DNA of 41,659 nucleotides, from the NCBI GenBank assembly GCA_050180235.1, contig JBFXEJ010000052.1, positions 1-41,659 on the forward strand, written 5' to 3'. Below are positions 16,514-26,656 of the stretch, in pieces. Below the pieces are notes generated by a model, which was not told the origin of the DNA, ran no database searches, and worked only from the letters and a program-made list of their open reading frames with translations. Numbering within the stretch: position 1 is the stretch's first letter; every line of letters begins with the position of its first letter. Both the position numbers and the translations under genes were made by a program. The DNA comes from JAABRU01 sp050180235. GTDB taxonomy: Bacteria > Desulfobacterota > Desulfobacteria > Desulfobacterales > Desulfococcaceae.

Positions 16514-19500
16514 ATGAATATATGCCGCATCCCCCGAAACACCGTCCCTGTCTTCCGTATTTTATTCCTGCTGTTCCTGTTTCTTCTCCCTTTTTCCCAC
16601 ATGCTCACAGCCGATGTGGTGACAGACGGCACAGTGGGCCCTGCACAATCCTTAAACGGCCCGGATTTTCAGATTTCCCATGATATGGGAAAAACAGCCG
16701 GGCAGAATCTTTTCCACAGTTTTCAGAAATTCTCTGTGTTCACAGGAGAAAGCGCAACCTTCACCGGCCCGGATTCCATTGAAAATGTGATAAGCCGTGT
16801 GACAGGCGGGGAAATTTCCACCATTGACGGACTGCTGCGATCTCAAATCGGAACTGCGGATTTCTTCTTCATCAATCCCACCGGTGTGGTCTTCGGCCCC
16901 AATGCAAAAGTGGACGTTCCGGCAGCTTTTCATGTCAGCACCGCGGATGAACTGCGCTTTGCAGACGGGAATGTGTTCAGCGCAATAAATCCCAATGCCA
17001 GCACCCTGACTGCGGCGCAGCCGGAATCCTTCGGGTTTCTCTCCCCTCAACCGGCCAGCATTATTCTCAACGGCAGCCGTCTGGAATTCAGGCCGGAGAG
17101 TCAGATTTCTCTGACTGCCGGGGATGTGAGTCTGACCGGGACAGCCGATCAGAAAGCGGAACTTGTTTCCGAGGGAGGGGAAATCCGGATCACCGCAATG
17201 GGCGGACAGAGTGGGGAAGTGCCTGTTTCCGGAAAGGCTGAAACGGACATGAAAGGAACCGTAAGCCTTGAATCGGCATTTGTGGGTTCTGTCGGAAATG
17301 GCGGGGGACATATCCTGATTCAGGCCGGAGAAGCTGAAATTACGGACGTAATAATTGGGGCAGTCAATACCGGCAGTCAAAGCCCCGATGAAGGTATTGG
17401 ACTGTTCATTAACGGAAATATTTCAATAAATCAGGGCAGCCATGTGGTAAGCATCGCTTCGGATAAAGGAGATTCCGGANNNNNNNNNNGAGAGATAACA
17501 GTTTCCGCAGACGGAACTCTCCGTCTGGACAACGGTTCTGATATTTCCGGCAAAACCAATGCTGACGGCAACACCGGAAATCTGATTATCATTGCAGGCA
17601 ATATTCAGATAGAAGAAGGTTCTTCCATCGCGAATTTAGCCCAGTCTGGCGCAACAGGAAATGCAGGCAATATACATATTCAGACGGATGAACTCTCAAT
17701 CAGGGGAAGCAACGATCAGATTGCAGGAATTATAAATCAGACACAGCCCGGTTCCTCAGGCAATGCCGGTTTTGTGGAGGTGACGGTGATCGGACTGCTG
17801 GAGATGCTCAACGGTGCAAGTATCGGAAGCGGCACATTTTCAGAGGGCGATGCCGGAAGCGTCACGATCAGAGCCGGAGAACTCAGAATGGATGGTCAGG
17901 GATCAGGCAATGTTACAGGCATTCTCAGTCAGGCCGAGTCAGGCTCAGTCGGAGATGCCGGTTCTGTGGATGTGACGGTGACGGGACGGCTGGAGATGCT
18001 CAACCTTTCTCGGATTTCAAGCGGCACATTTTCAGATGGCAATGCCGGAAGTGTAACGATCAGAACCGGAGAACTCAGAATGGATGGTCAGGGATCAGAA
18101 TATGGTACAGGTATTGCCAGTGATGCTTATTCAGGATCAGGGAATGGCGGTTCTGTGGATGTGACGGTGAGCGGACTGATGGAGATGCTCAACCTTTCTC
18201 GGATTTCAAGCGGCACACTTTCAGATGGCAATGCTGGAAACGTAACGATCAAAGCCGGAGAACTCAGAATGGATTCTCAGGAATCAGAATATGTTACAGG
18301 CATTGCCAGTGATGCTTATTCAGGGTCAGGGAATGGCGGTTCTGTGGATGTGACGGTGACGGGACGGCTGGAGATGCTCAACCTTTCTCGGATCTCAAGC
18401 GGCACATTTTCAGATGGCAATGCCGGAAGTGTCACGATCAGAACCGGAGAACTCAGAATGGATGGTCAGGGATCAGAATCTGCTACAGGCATTGCCAGTG
18501 ATGCCGGATCAGGTTCATACGGATATGCCGGTTCCGTGGATGTGACGGTGACGGGACGGCTGGAGATGCTCAACCTTTCTCGGATCTCAAGCGGCACATT
18601 TTCAGATGGCAATGCCGGAAGTGTCACGATCAGAACCGGAGAACTCAGAATGGATGGTCAGGGATCAGAATATGGTACAGGTATTGCCAGTGATGCTTAT
18701 TCAGGGTCAGGGAATGGCAGTTCTGTGGATGTGACGGTGACTGGACTGCTGGAGATGCTCAACCTTTCTCAGATTTCAAGCTCTACATTTTCAGAGGGCA
18801 ATGCCGGAAATGTCACGATCAGAGCCGGAGAACTCAGAATGGATTCCCAAGGAGCAGAACATGCTGCAGGTATTTTCAGTAATGCCGATCTGGAATCATG
18901 CGGAGATGCCAGTTCTGTGGATGTGACGGTAAACGGATTACTGGAGATTCTCAACGGTGCTGCGATTTCAAGTTCCACATTTTCAGAGGGCGATGCCGGA
19001 AGTGTCACAATCAGAGCCGGAGAACTCAGAATGGATGATCAGGGATCAGAATATGGTACAGGTATTGCCAGTGAGGCCAATTCAGGGTCAGGGAATGGCG
19101 GTTCTGTGGATGTGACGGTGAACGGATTGCTGGAGATGAGTAACGGTGCTGGGATTTCAAGCAACACAGTTTCACAGGGAAAAGCCGGAAGTGTCATTGT
19201 TCATGCAAATCGGATCAGGATGGAAGGGGTCTCCTATATTTCAAGCGCTGCCGGTTCATATTCTTTCGGCAATGCCGGTACGGTAAATATAACCGTAGAT
19301 AGTCTTCTGGAGATGGTCAACGGTGCTCAGATTACAAGCAGTGCCTATGCCTTATCTTTCGGCAACGCAGGAAACGTCATCATAAAGGCCGGGGAGATCA
19401 TCATTGACGGCAGTGATTCCGAATCTTTCACCGGTATTTCAAGTCTTGTCGGGGAATTGGCATTGGGTCATGTGGGAAATGTGGATATTTCAGCAGGCAC

Positions 19501-20317
19501 TGTTACAGTAAAGAACGGCGGAGAAATCAGCATTGCCGCAAACCAGACCCTTTGGGGAGACCGTCTGACCGATATTCCGGATTCCTCAATACATATTGAT
19601 ACAGACAGCCTTCACCTTGACCGGAACTCCCGCATCACCGCCGAAAGCACCGGCAATGTCCCGGCGGCTTCCATTCATATTCAGACCGGCGATCTTTTCA
19701 TTGAAAACAGCAGCCGCATCACTACCTCATCCAACGAAGCAGACGGCGGCCCCATTTCCATTCAGGGAGAAACCCTGATTCTCCGGGACGGACTTATCAC
19801 CACCTCTGTGGAAGGGGAAGCCGGGAACGGCGGAAATATCACTGTTTCCGGAATGACTTCCGGCCCTGCGGATGTGCTGGTTTTTGACGGCGGATTCATC
19901 CAGGCCAACACCGCAGCCGAAAACGCACGGGGCGGGGATATTTTCATTGATGCAAAAACAGTGATAGCCAACAATGATTCTCTGGAAGTCGGCGGAACCG
20001 AACGTCAGATTTTTGAACCCGGTTCCGGACAAAATATCATTCAGGCAGCCGCACCGGGCGGAGAGCAGGGAACCATAAACATCACTGCACCGAATCTGAA
20101 CATCAGCGGGTCCCTGATAAATATCTCCTCCGGATTTGCCGCACCGGTCACTCCGTCCGAAGACCCCTGCCGTGCCGCAGCCGGCAAAAATCCCAGTTCC
20201 CTTGTCCTCAAAGGCCGGGGCGGACTCCCCCCTGATCCGGATCATCTTTCGGTTCCTTTCTTTGGCAAAGAAAGGCTGGATCGCCTGCGGGAACCGGAAA
20301 ACAGAAAGGAGGAGTAA
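16514..20317 (+). CDS. TPS-type filamentous exoprotein 2 (contains assembly gap)
   Basis: About 1267 aa. ATG 16514 follows AAGGAGG and begins a signal peptide (LFLLFLFLLPFSHMLTA). The TPS domain is nearly identical to those of paralogues 1 and 3. The repeat body uses a distinct repeat variant (SVTIRAGELRMDGQGSE, LLEMLNLSRISSGTFSDGNAG), with several consecutive units almost identical at DNA level between 17980 and 18780. The C-terminal roughly 230 aa are nearly identical to exoprotein 1. Ten Ns at 17480-17489 interrupt residues about 323-326. The frame is preserved across them, but Ns of fixed length say nothing about the true gap size; the paralogues have three residues (GVR/GIR) where this copy shows seven. 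It is one of three tandem paralogues. Confidence 0.85.
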   Translation: MNICRIPRNTVPVFRILFLLFLFLLPFSHMLTADVVTDGTVGPAQSLNGPDFQISHDMGKTAGQNLFHSFQKFSVFTGESATFTGPDSIENVISRVTGGEISTIDGLLRSQIGTADFFFINPTGVVFGPNAKVDVPAAFHVSTADELRFADGNVFSAINPNASTLTAAQPESFGFLSPQPASIILNGSRLEFRPESQISLTAGDVSLTGTADQKAELVSEGGEIRITAMGGQSGEVPVSGKAETDMKGTVSLESAFVGSVGNGGGHILIQAGEAEITDVIIGAVNTGSQSPDEGIGLFINGNISINQGSHVVSIASDKGDSGXXXXEITVSADGTLRLDNGSDISGKTNADGNTGNLIIIAGNIQIEEGSSIANLAQSGATGNAGNIHIQTDELSIRGSNDQIAGIINQTQPGSSGNAGFVEVTVIGLLEMLNGASIGSGTFSEGDAGSVTIRAGELRMDGQGSGNVTGILSQAESGSVGDAGSVDVTVTGRLEMLNLSRISSGTFSDGNAGSVTIRTGELRMDGQGSEYGTGIASDAYSGSGNGGSVDVTVSGLMEMLNLSRISSGTLSDGNAGNVTIKAGELRMDSQESEYVTGIASDAYSGSGNGGSVDVTVTGRLEMLNLSRISSGTFSDGNAGSVTIRTGELRMDGQGSESATGIASDAGSGSYGYAGSVDVTVTGRLEMLNLSRISSGTFSDGNAGSVTIRTGELRMDGQGSEYGTGIASDAYSGSGNGSSVDVTVTGLLEMLNLSQISSSTFSEGNAGNVTIRAGELRMDSQGAEHAAGIFSNADLESCGDASSVDVTVNGLLEILNGAAISSSTFSEGDAGSVTIRAGELRMDDQGSEYGTGIASEANSGSGNGGSVDVTVNGLLEMSNGAGISSNTVSQGKAGSVIVHANRIRMEGVSYISSAAGSYSFGNAGTVNITVDSLLEMVNGAQITSSAYALSFGNAGNVIIKAGEIIIDGSDSESFTGISSLVGELALGHVGNVDISAGTVTVKNGGEISIAANQTLWGDRLTDIPDSSIHIDTDSLHLDRNSRITAESTGNVPAASIHIQTGDLFIENSSRITTSSNEADGGPISIQGETLILRDGLITTSVEGEAGNGGNITVSGMTSGPADVLVFDGGFIQANTAAENARGGDIFIDAKTVIANNDSLEVGGTERQIFEPGSGQNIIQAAAPGGEQGTINITAPNLNISGSLINISSGFAAPVTPSEDPCRAAAGKNPSSLVLKGRGGLPPDPDHLSVPFFGKERLDRLREPENRKEE
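17480..17489. other. Assembly gap (10 N)
   Basis: Ten consecutive Ns inside the second TPS gene. It is probably a scaffolding placeholder caused by repeat collapse between the three paralogues. Confidence 0.95.
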
Positions 20318-20407
20318 CTGACAGAAAAACCGTCTGATTTCAATCATGGGACAAAAAAAGGGGACAGATCTGTGAAACAGACTGCTTCAGAAACTCTCTA
20401 TCAGGAG

Positions 20408-20541
20408 GGTAGTGGGTCAAATCCGTTGATTCAGAATCCGGGATTAAGGTCTCCGCAGAGACAGAATCCTGTAGAGACAGGGCATGCCCTGTCTCTGCGG
20501 CAATCTGAATTCTGTTTCATCAACCGATTTGACCCACTACC
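20408..20541. mobile_element. 134-bp miniature element with 8-bp target duplication of a Shine-Dalgarno
   Basis: Terminal inverted repeats GGTAGTGGGTCAAAT and ATTTGACCCACTACC extend to about 30 bp with mismatches. The interior holds a palindrome GAGACAGGGC/GCCCTGTCTC. ATCAGGAG flanks both ends (20400-20407 and 20542-20549). The right-hand duplicate, with the next G, forms the AGGAGG ribosome site of TPS gene 3. Related ends occur at 102-125 and 38044-38184. Confidence 0.85.
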
Positions 20542-20561
20542 ATCAGGAGGAATGAAAAAGT

Positions 20562-23500
20562 ATGAAAATGATGCCGCTGACCGTCAGTTTCCAAAAATTT
20601 TTTGCAGTTCCGGTTCTGGCCGCAGTGTTTTTTCTTGTGCGGGCATTTTTTCTCCCCATATCATCTGCCGATGTGGTCACAGACGGCACGGTGGGCCCTG
20701 CACAGTCCTTAAACGGCCCGGATTATCAGATTTCCCATGATCTGGGCAAAACAGCCGGGCAGAACCTTTTCCACAGTTTTCAGAAATTCTCTGTGTTCAC
20801 AGGAGAAAGCGCAACCTTCACCGGCCCGGATTCCATTGAAAATGTCATCTCCCGTGTCACAGGCGGTGAAATTTCAACCATTGACGGACTTCTGCGCTCC
20901 CAAGTCGGACATGCGGATTTTTTCTTCATCAATCCCTCCGGTGTGGTCTTCGGCCCAAATGCAAAGGTGGATGTTCCCGCAGCCTTCCACGTCAGCACAG
21001 CGGATGAACTGCGCTTTGCGGACGGGAATGTGTTCAGCGCATCAAACCCCAATGCCAGCACCCTGACTGCTGCAAATCCCGAATCCTTCGGTTATCTCTC
21101 TCCCCAACCGGCCAGCATTATTCTCAACGGCAGCCGTTTGGAATTTGCTCCGGAAAGTAAGGTATCTTTTACCGGCGGGGATGTGAGCATAAGCGGGACA
21201 GCGGATCAGAAAGCGGAACTTGTTTCCGAGGGAGGGGAAATCCGCATCACCGCAATGGGCGTACAGACCGGGCAAGTGCCTGTTTCCGGTAAAGCAGATA
21301 CGGAGATGAAGGGAAAACTCACACTGGAATCAGCAGCAGTGGAGGCAAGTGGCAACGGCGGCGGGTATATCCTGATTCAGGCGGGCGAGGCTGAAACAGA
21401 AAACACAGGCATGGCTGCAAACAATACCGGCAGCAAAGATGCAGATGGCGGTATTGATCTGCTGATAAACGGCAATCTGACCCTCACACAGGAGACGTTT
21501 GTGCAAAGCGGTGCATTGGGAGAGGGGGATTCCGGAGGGATAAGAATTACAGCAGACGGCTTTCTGCATTTGAAAAACGGATCGGAAATTGCGGTTTATA
21601 CCGAGTCCGCAGGAAACTCCGGGAATTTGGATATCCGCGCAGGCAATATGCAAACAGAGGATTCCATATTTCTGAGTGCTGCTTTATCCGATGCTAAAGG
21701 AAATGCAGGCAATATAAGTATTCAGACCAATGATCTCATCCTCAAAGGAAGCAATGATCAGCTTACAGGCATTTTAAACCAGTCCCAGTATGGTTCTTTT
21801 GATGACGCGGGCACAGTGGAAGTCAGAGCAGACGGGCTTCTTGAGATATGCAACGGAGCAGAGATTTCAGGCGGAACATTTTCTGAAGGCAATGCAGGCA
21901 GTGTGAAAATCCAAGCCGGGGAAATCCGAATTGACGGTCAGGGTTCTGATCTGCTTACCGGAATTTCATGTTCAGCCGAACCCGAATCCGCAGGCAATGC
22001 GGGCACTGTGGAAGTGACAGCAGACGGACTTCTGGAAATGATCAAGGGAGCCCAGATTCTGAGCAGCACGTTTTCAGAAGGCAATGCAGGCAGTGTGAAA
22101 ATCCGGGCCGGAGTGATCCGAATTGATGGTCAGGGGGCTGATCTGTTTACCGGCATTTCCAGTTCAGCCGAACCTGAATCCGGAGGCGATGCAGGCATAG
22201 TGGAAGTGACGGCAGACGGACTTCTGGAAATGATCAATGGCGCTGAGATTTCAAGCAATACCTTTTCTCAGGGCAGTGCAGGCGGTGTGACAGTCCGGGC
22301 CGGTGAAATCCGAATCGACGGTCATGGATCCGATGAATTTACCGGCATTGCAAGTTCTGCCAATTCCGGATCAGAAGGGGATGCCGGAACCGTGGATGTC
22401 ACAGTTGAAGGACTTCTGGAAATGATCAATGGGGCGGAGATTTCGAGCAGTACCTTTTCTCAGGGCAGTGCGGGCAGTGTCAAAATCCAGTCCGGTGAAA
22501 TCCGAATAGACGGTCATGGATCCGATGAATTTACCGGCATTTCCACTTCTGCCAATTCAGGATCAGCAGGCGATGCCGGAACCGTGGAGATAAGGGCAGA
22601 TGAACTTCTGGAAATGAGCAGCGGAGCCCAGATTTTAAGCAGCACATTTTCTCAGGGCAGTGCAGGCAGTGTGACAGTTCATTCCGGGAAAATCAGAATC
22701 AACGGTCATGGATCCGATGAATTTACCGGCATTGCAAGTTCTGCCAATTCCGGATCAGAAGGGGATGCCGGAACCGTGGATGTCACGGTTGAAGGACTTC
22801 TGAAAATAATCAATGGTGCAGAGATTTCAAGCAATACCTTTTCCCAGGGCAATGCGGGCAGTGTGAAAATTCATGCCGGAGCAATCCGAATCGACGGTCA
22901 GGGATCAGATGAGTTTACCGGTATTGCCAGTTCTGCTGAAGCAGAATCCGCAGGCAATGCCGGAACTGTGGATGTCACGGTTGAAGGACTTCTGGAAATG
23001 ATCAATGGCGCAAAGATTTCGAGCAGCACATCTTCCGCAGGCAAAGCCGGAAATGTGACAGTCCGGGCCGGGAATATCCGGATAGACAGCAGTGATGCGG
23101 AATATTCCGCCGGTATTTCCAGTTCTGCCAAGTCCGGATCATCCGGGGATGCAGGCATCGTGATGGTAAGGACAGCCGGACTTCTGGAAATGATCAACGG
23201 GGCTGATATTTCGAGCGATACATTTTCACAGGGCAATGCAGGCAGTGTTACCGTTCATGCCGGGGAAATCCGAATCTGTGGTCAGAATTCAGACCTGTTT
23301 ACCGGAATTTCAAGTCTGGCCACTTCAGGCTCAGCAGGCAATGCCGGAACTGTGGATGTCACGGTTGACGGGCTTCTGGAAATGATTGACGGGGCAACAA
23401 TTTCGAGCAGCACCTCTTCCGCAGGCCATGCCGGAAATGTGACCATTCATGCCGGAGAAATCCGAATGGACGGTCAGGGTTCAGAGCAGTTTACCGGCAT

Positions 23501-26267
23501 TTCCAGTTCCGCGTTTTCCGGAACAGGCAATGCAGGCTCTGTGGAAGTGACAGCACAGGGATTTATGGAGATATGCAATGGTGCTGTTGTCAGAAGCAAT
23601 ACATTCTCCGAAGGCAGCGCGGGCAGTGTGAAAATTCAGGCCGGGGCGATGAAAATAGATGCAGGGGGATTGGGCGAATTTACCGGCATTTCCACTTCCG
23701 CCAATTCCGGATCACAGGGTGATGGCGGAACCGTGGAGGTCTTGGTTGAGGGAATTCTGGAAATGATCAATGGCGCTGATATTTCCAGCGACACATTTTC
23801 ATCCGGCAGCGCGGGAAATGTGACAGTACGGGCCGGGGCGATCAGAATGGATGATCAGGGCTCAGATCAGTTTACCGGCATTTCCAGTCTGGCTGCTTCC
23901 GGATCAGCAGGCGATGCCGGAACCGTGGAGATCACAGTTAAGAATCTTCTGGAAATGAGCAATGGTTCTGTCATTTCGAGCAGCACATCTTCCGCAGGCA
24001 AAGCAGGCAATGTGAAAATTCAGGCCGGGGCGATCCGAATGTATAATCAGATTGAAGGTCAGGTTACCGGCATTGCCAGTTCTGCCAATTCCGGGTCCGC
24101 AGGAGATGCTGGCACGGTGCAAGTGACCGCGGACGGACTTCTGGAAATGTGTGGCGGAGCCCAGATTTTAAGCAGCACATTTTCACAGGGCAATGCAGGC
24201 AGTGTCAACATCCAGGCCGGAACTATCCGAATCGACGATCAGAATTCAGATCGCTTTACCGGCATAGCCAGTTCAGCCAATTCCGGGTCCGCAGGGGATG
24301 CGGGCACGGTGGAAGTGACCGCAGACGGAGTTTTGGAAATGATCAGCGGAGCCCAGATTTTAAGCAGCACATTTTCTGAAGGCAGGGCAGGCAGTGTGCG
24401 TGTCCATGCCGGAAAAATCAAAATAGAGGGACAGGATTCTGAACAGTTTACCGGCATAGCCAGTTCAGCCAATTATGGCTCCGCAGGGGATGCGGGCACG
24501 GTGGAGGTGACAGCGGACGGCATCCTTGAGGTGTTCAGCGGCGCGCAGATTCTGAGCAGCACCTTTTCCAAAGGCAATGCAGGCACTGTTACCGTCCATG
24601 GAGGAGAAATCCGAATGGAGGGTCAGGATTCCTTTCAGCTTACCGGCATTGCGAGTTCTGCTGAATGGGGATCATCCGGAGATGCAGGATCTGTGGAAGT
24701 AAGCGCAGACGGACTTCTTGAAATGCGCAGCGGAGCGCAGATTCAGAGCAGCACATTTTCTCAGGGCAGAGCAGGCAGTGTGACCGTCCATGCCGGAGAG
24801 ATCCGGATGGATGGACAGGATGCAGATCAGATTACCGGCATTGCCAGTTCAGCCAATTATGGTTCCACAGGGGATGCGGGTTTTGTGGAGGTGACCGCAG
24901 ACGGCACACTTGAAATGCGCAGAGAAGCCCAGATTCAGAGCGCCACATTTTCTGAAGGCAATGCAGGCAGTGTGACAGTTCATGCCGGAGAGATCCGGAT
25001 GGATGGTCAGGATTCATACCTGCTTACCGGCATTGGGAGTTCAGCCGAAACAGGATCATCAGGCAATGCAGGCACTGTGGATATAAAGGCGGATGGGCTT
25101 CTGGAAATGCTTAACGGTGCGGGTATCACAAGCAGCACTTATTCTCTGGGAAATGCCGGCAGTGTGATGATTCAGGCAAAGCAGATCAGGATGGAAAATT
25201 TCTCGGCTGTTTCAAGCTGTGCAGGTTCTTATTCTTTGGGCAATGCCAGCACAGTGGATATGACAGCAGAGGAACTCATGGAAATAAGCAATGGTTCCCA
25301 GATCACCAGCAGCGCGTATTCCGGTTCTTTGGGCAGCGCGGGAAATGTCCGCATAAAGGCCGGTGAACTTTTAATTGACGGCAGTGCTTCAGAATCCTTT
25401 ACCGGGATTTCCAGTCTTGTTCAGGATTCCGCCTTTGGTTATGTGGGCAGTGTGGAGATTTCAGCAGACAGGGTTACGGTAAAAAACAGTGGGGAAATCA
25501 GTATTGCTGCGAATCAGACGCTTGCGGAAGAGGCTCTGCGCGATATTCCTGATGCTTCCATACAGATTGACACAAAGCACCTGCACCTTGACCGGAACGC
25601 TCGCATCACAGCCGAAAGCACGGGCAACGTACCTGCCGCTTCTATCCATGTGCAGGCCAATGAAATCGTTGCTGAAAACAGCAGCCGCATTACCACCTCA
25701 TCCAATGAAGCTGACGGAGGCCCGATCTCTGTTCAGGGAGACACCCTGATTCTGCGTGACAGCCTTGTCACCACCTCGGTTGAAGGTTCAGCGGGCAACG
25801 GAGGTAATATCACAATTTCCGGCCCCGCGGATGTGCTGGTTTTTGACGGCGGATTTATTCAGGCCAACACGGCAGCGGAAAACGCGCGCGGAGGCGATAT
25901 TTTCATTGATGCAAAAGCCGTGATTGCCAATGGCGATTCTCTGGAAGTGGGAGGTGCGGATAGGCAGATATTTGCATCCGGCTCCGGTCTCAATATCATC
26001 CAGGCCGCAGCACCGGGCGGGGAGCAGGGAAGTATCCGCATCACAGCCCCGGATTTGGACATCAGCGGCGCTCTGATCAGTATTTCCTCCGGTTTTACCA
26101 TTCCCATCACTCTGGCAGATGATCCCTGCCGTGCCGCAGCCGGAGAGGGAACCAGTTCCCTGGTTCATGCCGGACGCGGTGGCCTTCCCCCAGGGCCGGA
26201 CGAACCGGCCGCCATCTTTTTTACAGAGGAAAGACTTAAACGGATATTGCAATTGGGAGATGAATAA
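20562..26267 (+). CDS. TPS-type filamentous exoprotein 3 (largest paralogue)
   Basis: 1901 aa. ATG 20562 lies 11 nt after AGGAGG; a nearer ATG at 20552 is in another frame. The signal peptide is FFAVPVLAAVFFLVRAFF. The TPS domain matches paralogues 1 and 2. About 18 consecutive 64-aa (192-bp) repeats span residues about 440-1600, each with TFS.G.AGSV, AGEIRIDGQ.SD.FTGI.SSA, GDAGTVEVTADGLLEM and GAQI.SS. The N-terminal 430 aa follow paralogue 1 closely, but the C-terminus (SIRITAPDLDISGALISISS) diverges from the near-identical ends of paralogues 1 and 2. It is predicted to be a long secreted beta-helix fibre. Repeat number, rather than sequence, is the main size difference from its paralogues. 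Confidence 0.9.
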   Translation: MKMMPLTVSFQKFFAVPVLAAVFFLVRAFFLPISSADVVTDGTVGPAQSLNGPDYQISHDLGKTAGQNLFHSFQKFSVFTGESATFTGPDSIENVISRVTGGEISTIDGLLRSQVGHADFFFINPSGVVFGPNAKVDVPAAFHVSTADELRFADGNVFSASNPNASTLTAANPESFGYLSPQPASIILNGSRLEFAPESKVSFTGGDVSISGTADQKAELVSEGGEIRITAMGVQTGQVPVSGKADTEMKGKLTLESAAVEASGNGGGYILIQAGEAETENTGMAANNTGSKDADGGIDLLINGNLTLTQETFVQSGALGEGDSGGIRITADGFLHLKNGSEIAVYTESAGNSGNLDIRAGNMQTEDSIFLSAALSDAKGNAGNISIQTNDLILKGSNDQLTGILNQSQYGSFDDAGTVEVRADGLLEICNGAEISGGTFSEGNAGSVKIQAGEIRIDGQGSDLLTGISCSAEPESAGNAGTVEVTADGLLEMIKGAQILSSTFSEGNAGSVKIRAGVIRIDGQGADLFTGISSSAEPESGGDAGIVEVTADGLLEMINGAEISSNTFSQGSAGGVTVRAGEIRIDGHGSDEFTGIASSANSGSEGDAGTVDVTVEGLLEMINGAEISSSTFSQGSAGSVKIQSGEIRIDGHGSDEFTGISTSANSGSAGDAGTVEIRADELLEMSSGAQILSSTFSQGSAGSVTVHSGKIRINGHGSDEFTGIASSANSGSEGDAGTVDVTVEGLLKIINGAEISSNTFSQGNAGSVKIHAGAIRIDGQGSDEFTGIASSAEAESAGNAGTVDVTVEGLLEMINGAKISSSTSSAGKAGNVTVRAGNIRIDSSDAEYSAGISSSAKSGSSGDAGIVMVRTAGLLEMINGADISSDTFSQGNAGSVTVHAGEIRICGQNSDLFTGISSLATSGSAGNAGTVDVTVDGLLEMIDGATISSSTSSAGHAGNVTIHAGEIRMDGQGSEQFTGISSSAFSGTGNAGSVEVTAQGFMEICNGAVVRSNTFSEGSAGSVKIQAGAMKIDAGGLGEFTGISTSANSGSQGDGGTVEVLVEGILEMINGADISSDTFSSGSAGNVTVRAGAIRMDDQGSDQFTGISSLAASGSAGDAGTVEITVKNLLEMSNGSVISSSTSSAGKAGNVKIQAGAIRMYNQIEGQVTGIASSANSGSAGDAGTVQVTADGLLEMCGGAQILSSTFSQGNAGSVNIQAGTIRIDDQNSDRFTGIASSANSGSAGDAGTVEVTADGVLEMISGAQILSSTFSEGRAGSVRVHAGKIKIEGQDSEQFTGIASSANYGSAGDAGTVEVTADGILEVFSGAQILSSTFSKGNAGTVTVHGGEIRMEGQDSFQLTGIASSAEWGSSGDAGSVEVSADGLLEMRSGAQIQSSTFSQGRAGSVTVHAGEIRMDGQDADQITGIASSANYGSTGDAGFVEVTADGTLEMRREAQIQSATFSEGNAGSVTVHAGEIRMDGQDSYLLTGIGSSAETGSSGNAGTVDIKADGLLEMLNGAGITSSTYSLGNAGSVMIQAKQIRMENFSAVSSCAGSYSLGNASTVDMTAEELMEISNGSQITSSAYSGSLGSAGNVRIKAGELLIDGSASESFTGISSLVQDSAFGYVGSVEISADRVTVKNSGEISIAANQTLAEEALRDIPDASIQIDTKHLHLDRNARITAESTGNVPAASIHVQANEIVAENSSRITTSSNEADGGPISVQGDTLILRDSLVTTSVEGSAGNGGNITISGPADVLVFDGGFIQANTAAENARGGDIFIDAKAVIANGDSLEVGGADRQIFASGSGLNIIQAAAPGGEQGSIRITAPDLDISGALISISSGFTIPITLADDPCRAAAGEGTSSLVHAGRGGLPPGPDEPAAIFFTEERLKRILQLGDE

Positions 26268-26446
26268 GTCATAAGGCTATTTACTGAAATGAATATACCA
26301 AATAAAACAAGGTTCCGGCTGATTTTGAACCTGATTTAAATATCTTTACTTCGGCTACAGAAAAAAATATATTCCATGCGGTATTCTCAACGAAAACAGC
26401 GGTGAACTGCATATCAGCTTCGGCAGTTCACACAAAATCGTTGATT

Positions 26447-26553
26447 TTAGATGATTTCCAGAAAAGAATATCCCACCAAAGCAGCACAGGCTTCCAGCTT
26501 TTGCCCTGTGCCTGTGAACTGAACCGGGATATTTATTTTCAGAAATCACCTTA
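26447..26553. mobile_element. 107-bp miniature inverted-repeat element, copy 2 of 3 (reverse orientation)
   Basis: Same 107-bp family as 2429-2535, inverted, with ends TTTAGATGATTTCC and AGAAATCACCTTA. TAA flanks both sides when read in the orientation of copy 1, suggesting a 3-bp target duplication. Confidence 0.8.
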
Positions 26554-26656
26554 TTGATTATACGCTCATAAAATACCGGAATAATTTGAATATTGAGAAA
26601 AAAATTCAGCAGATCTGATACAAATCAAAGCTGATAACGGTACTGAAAGCAGCGGT

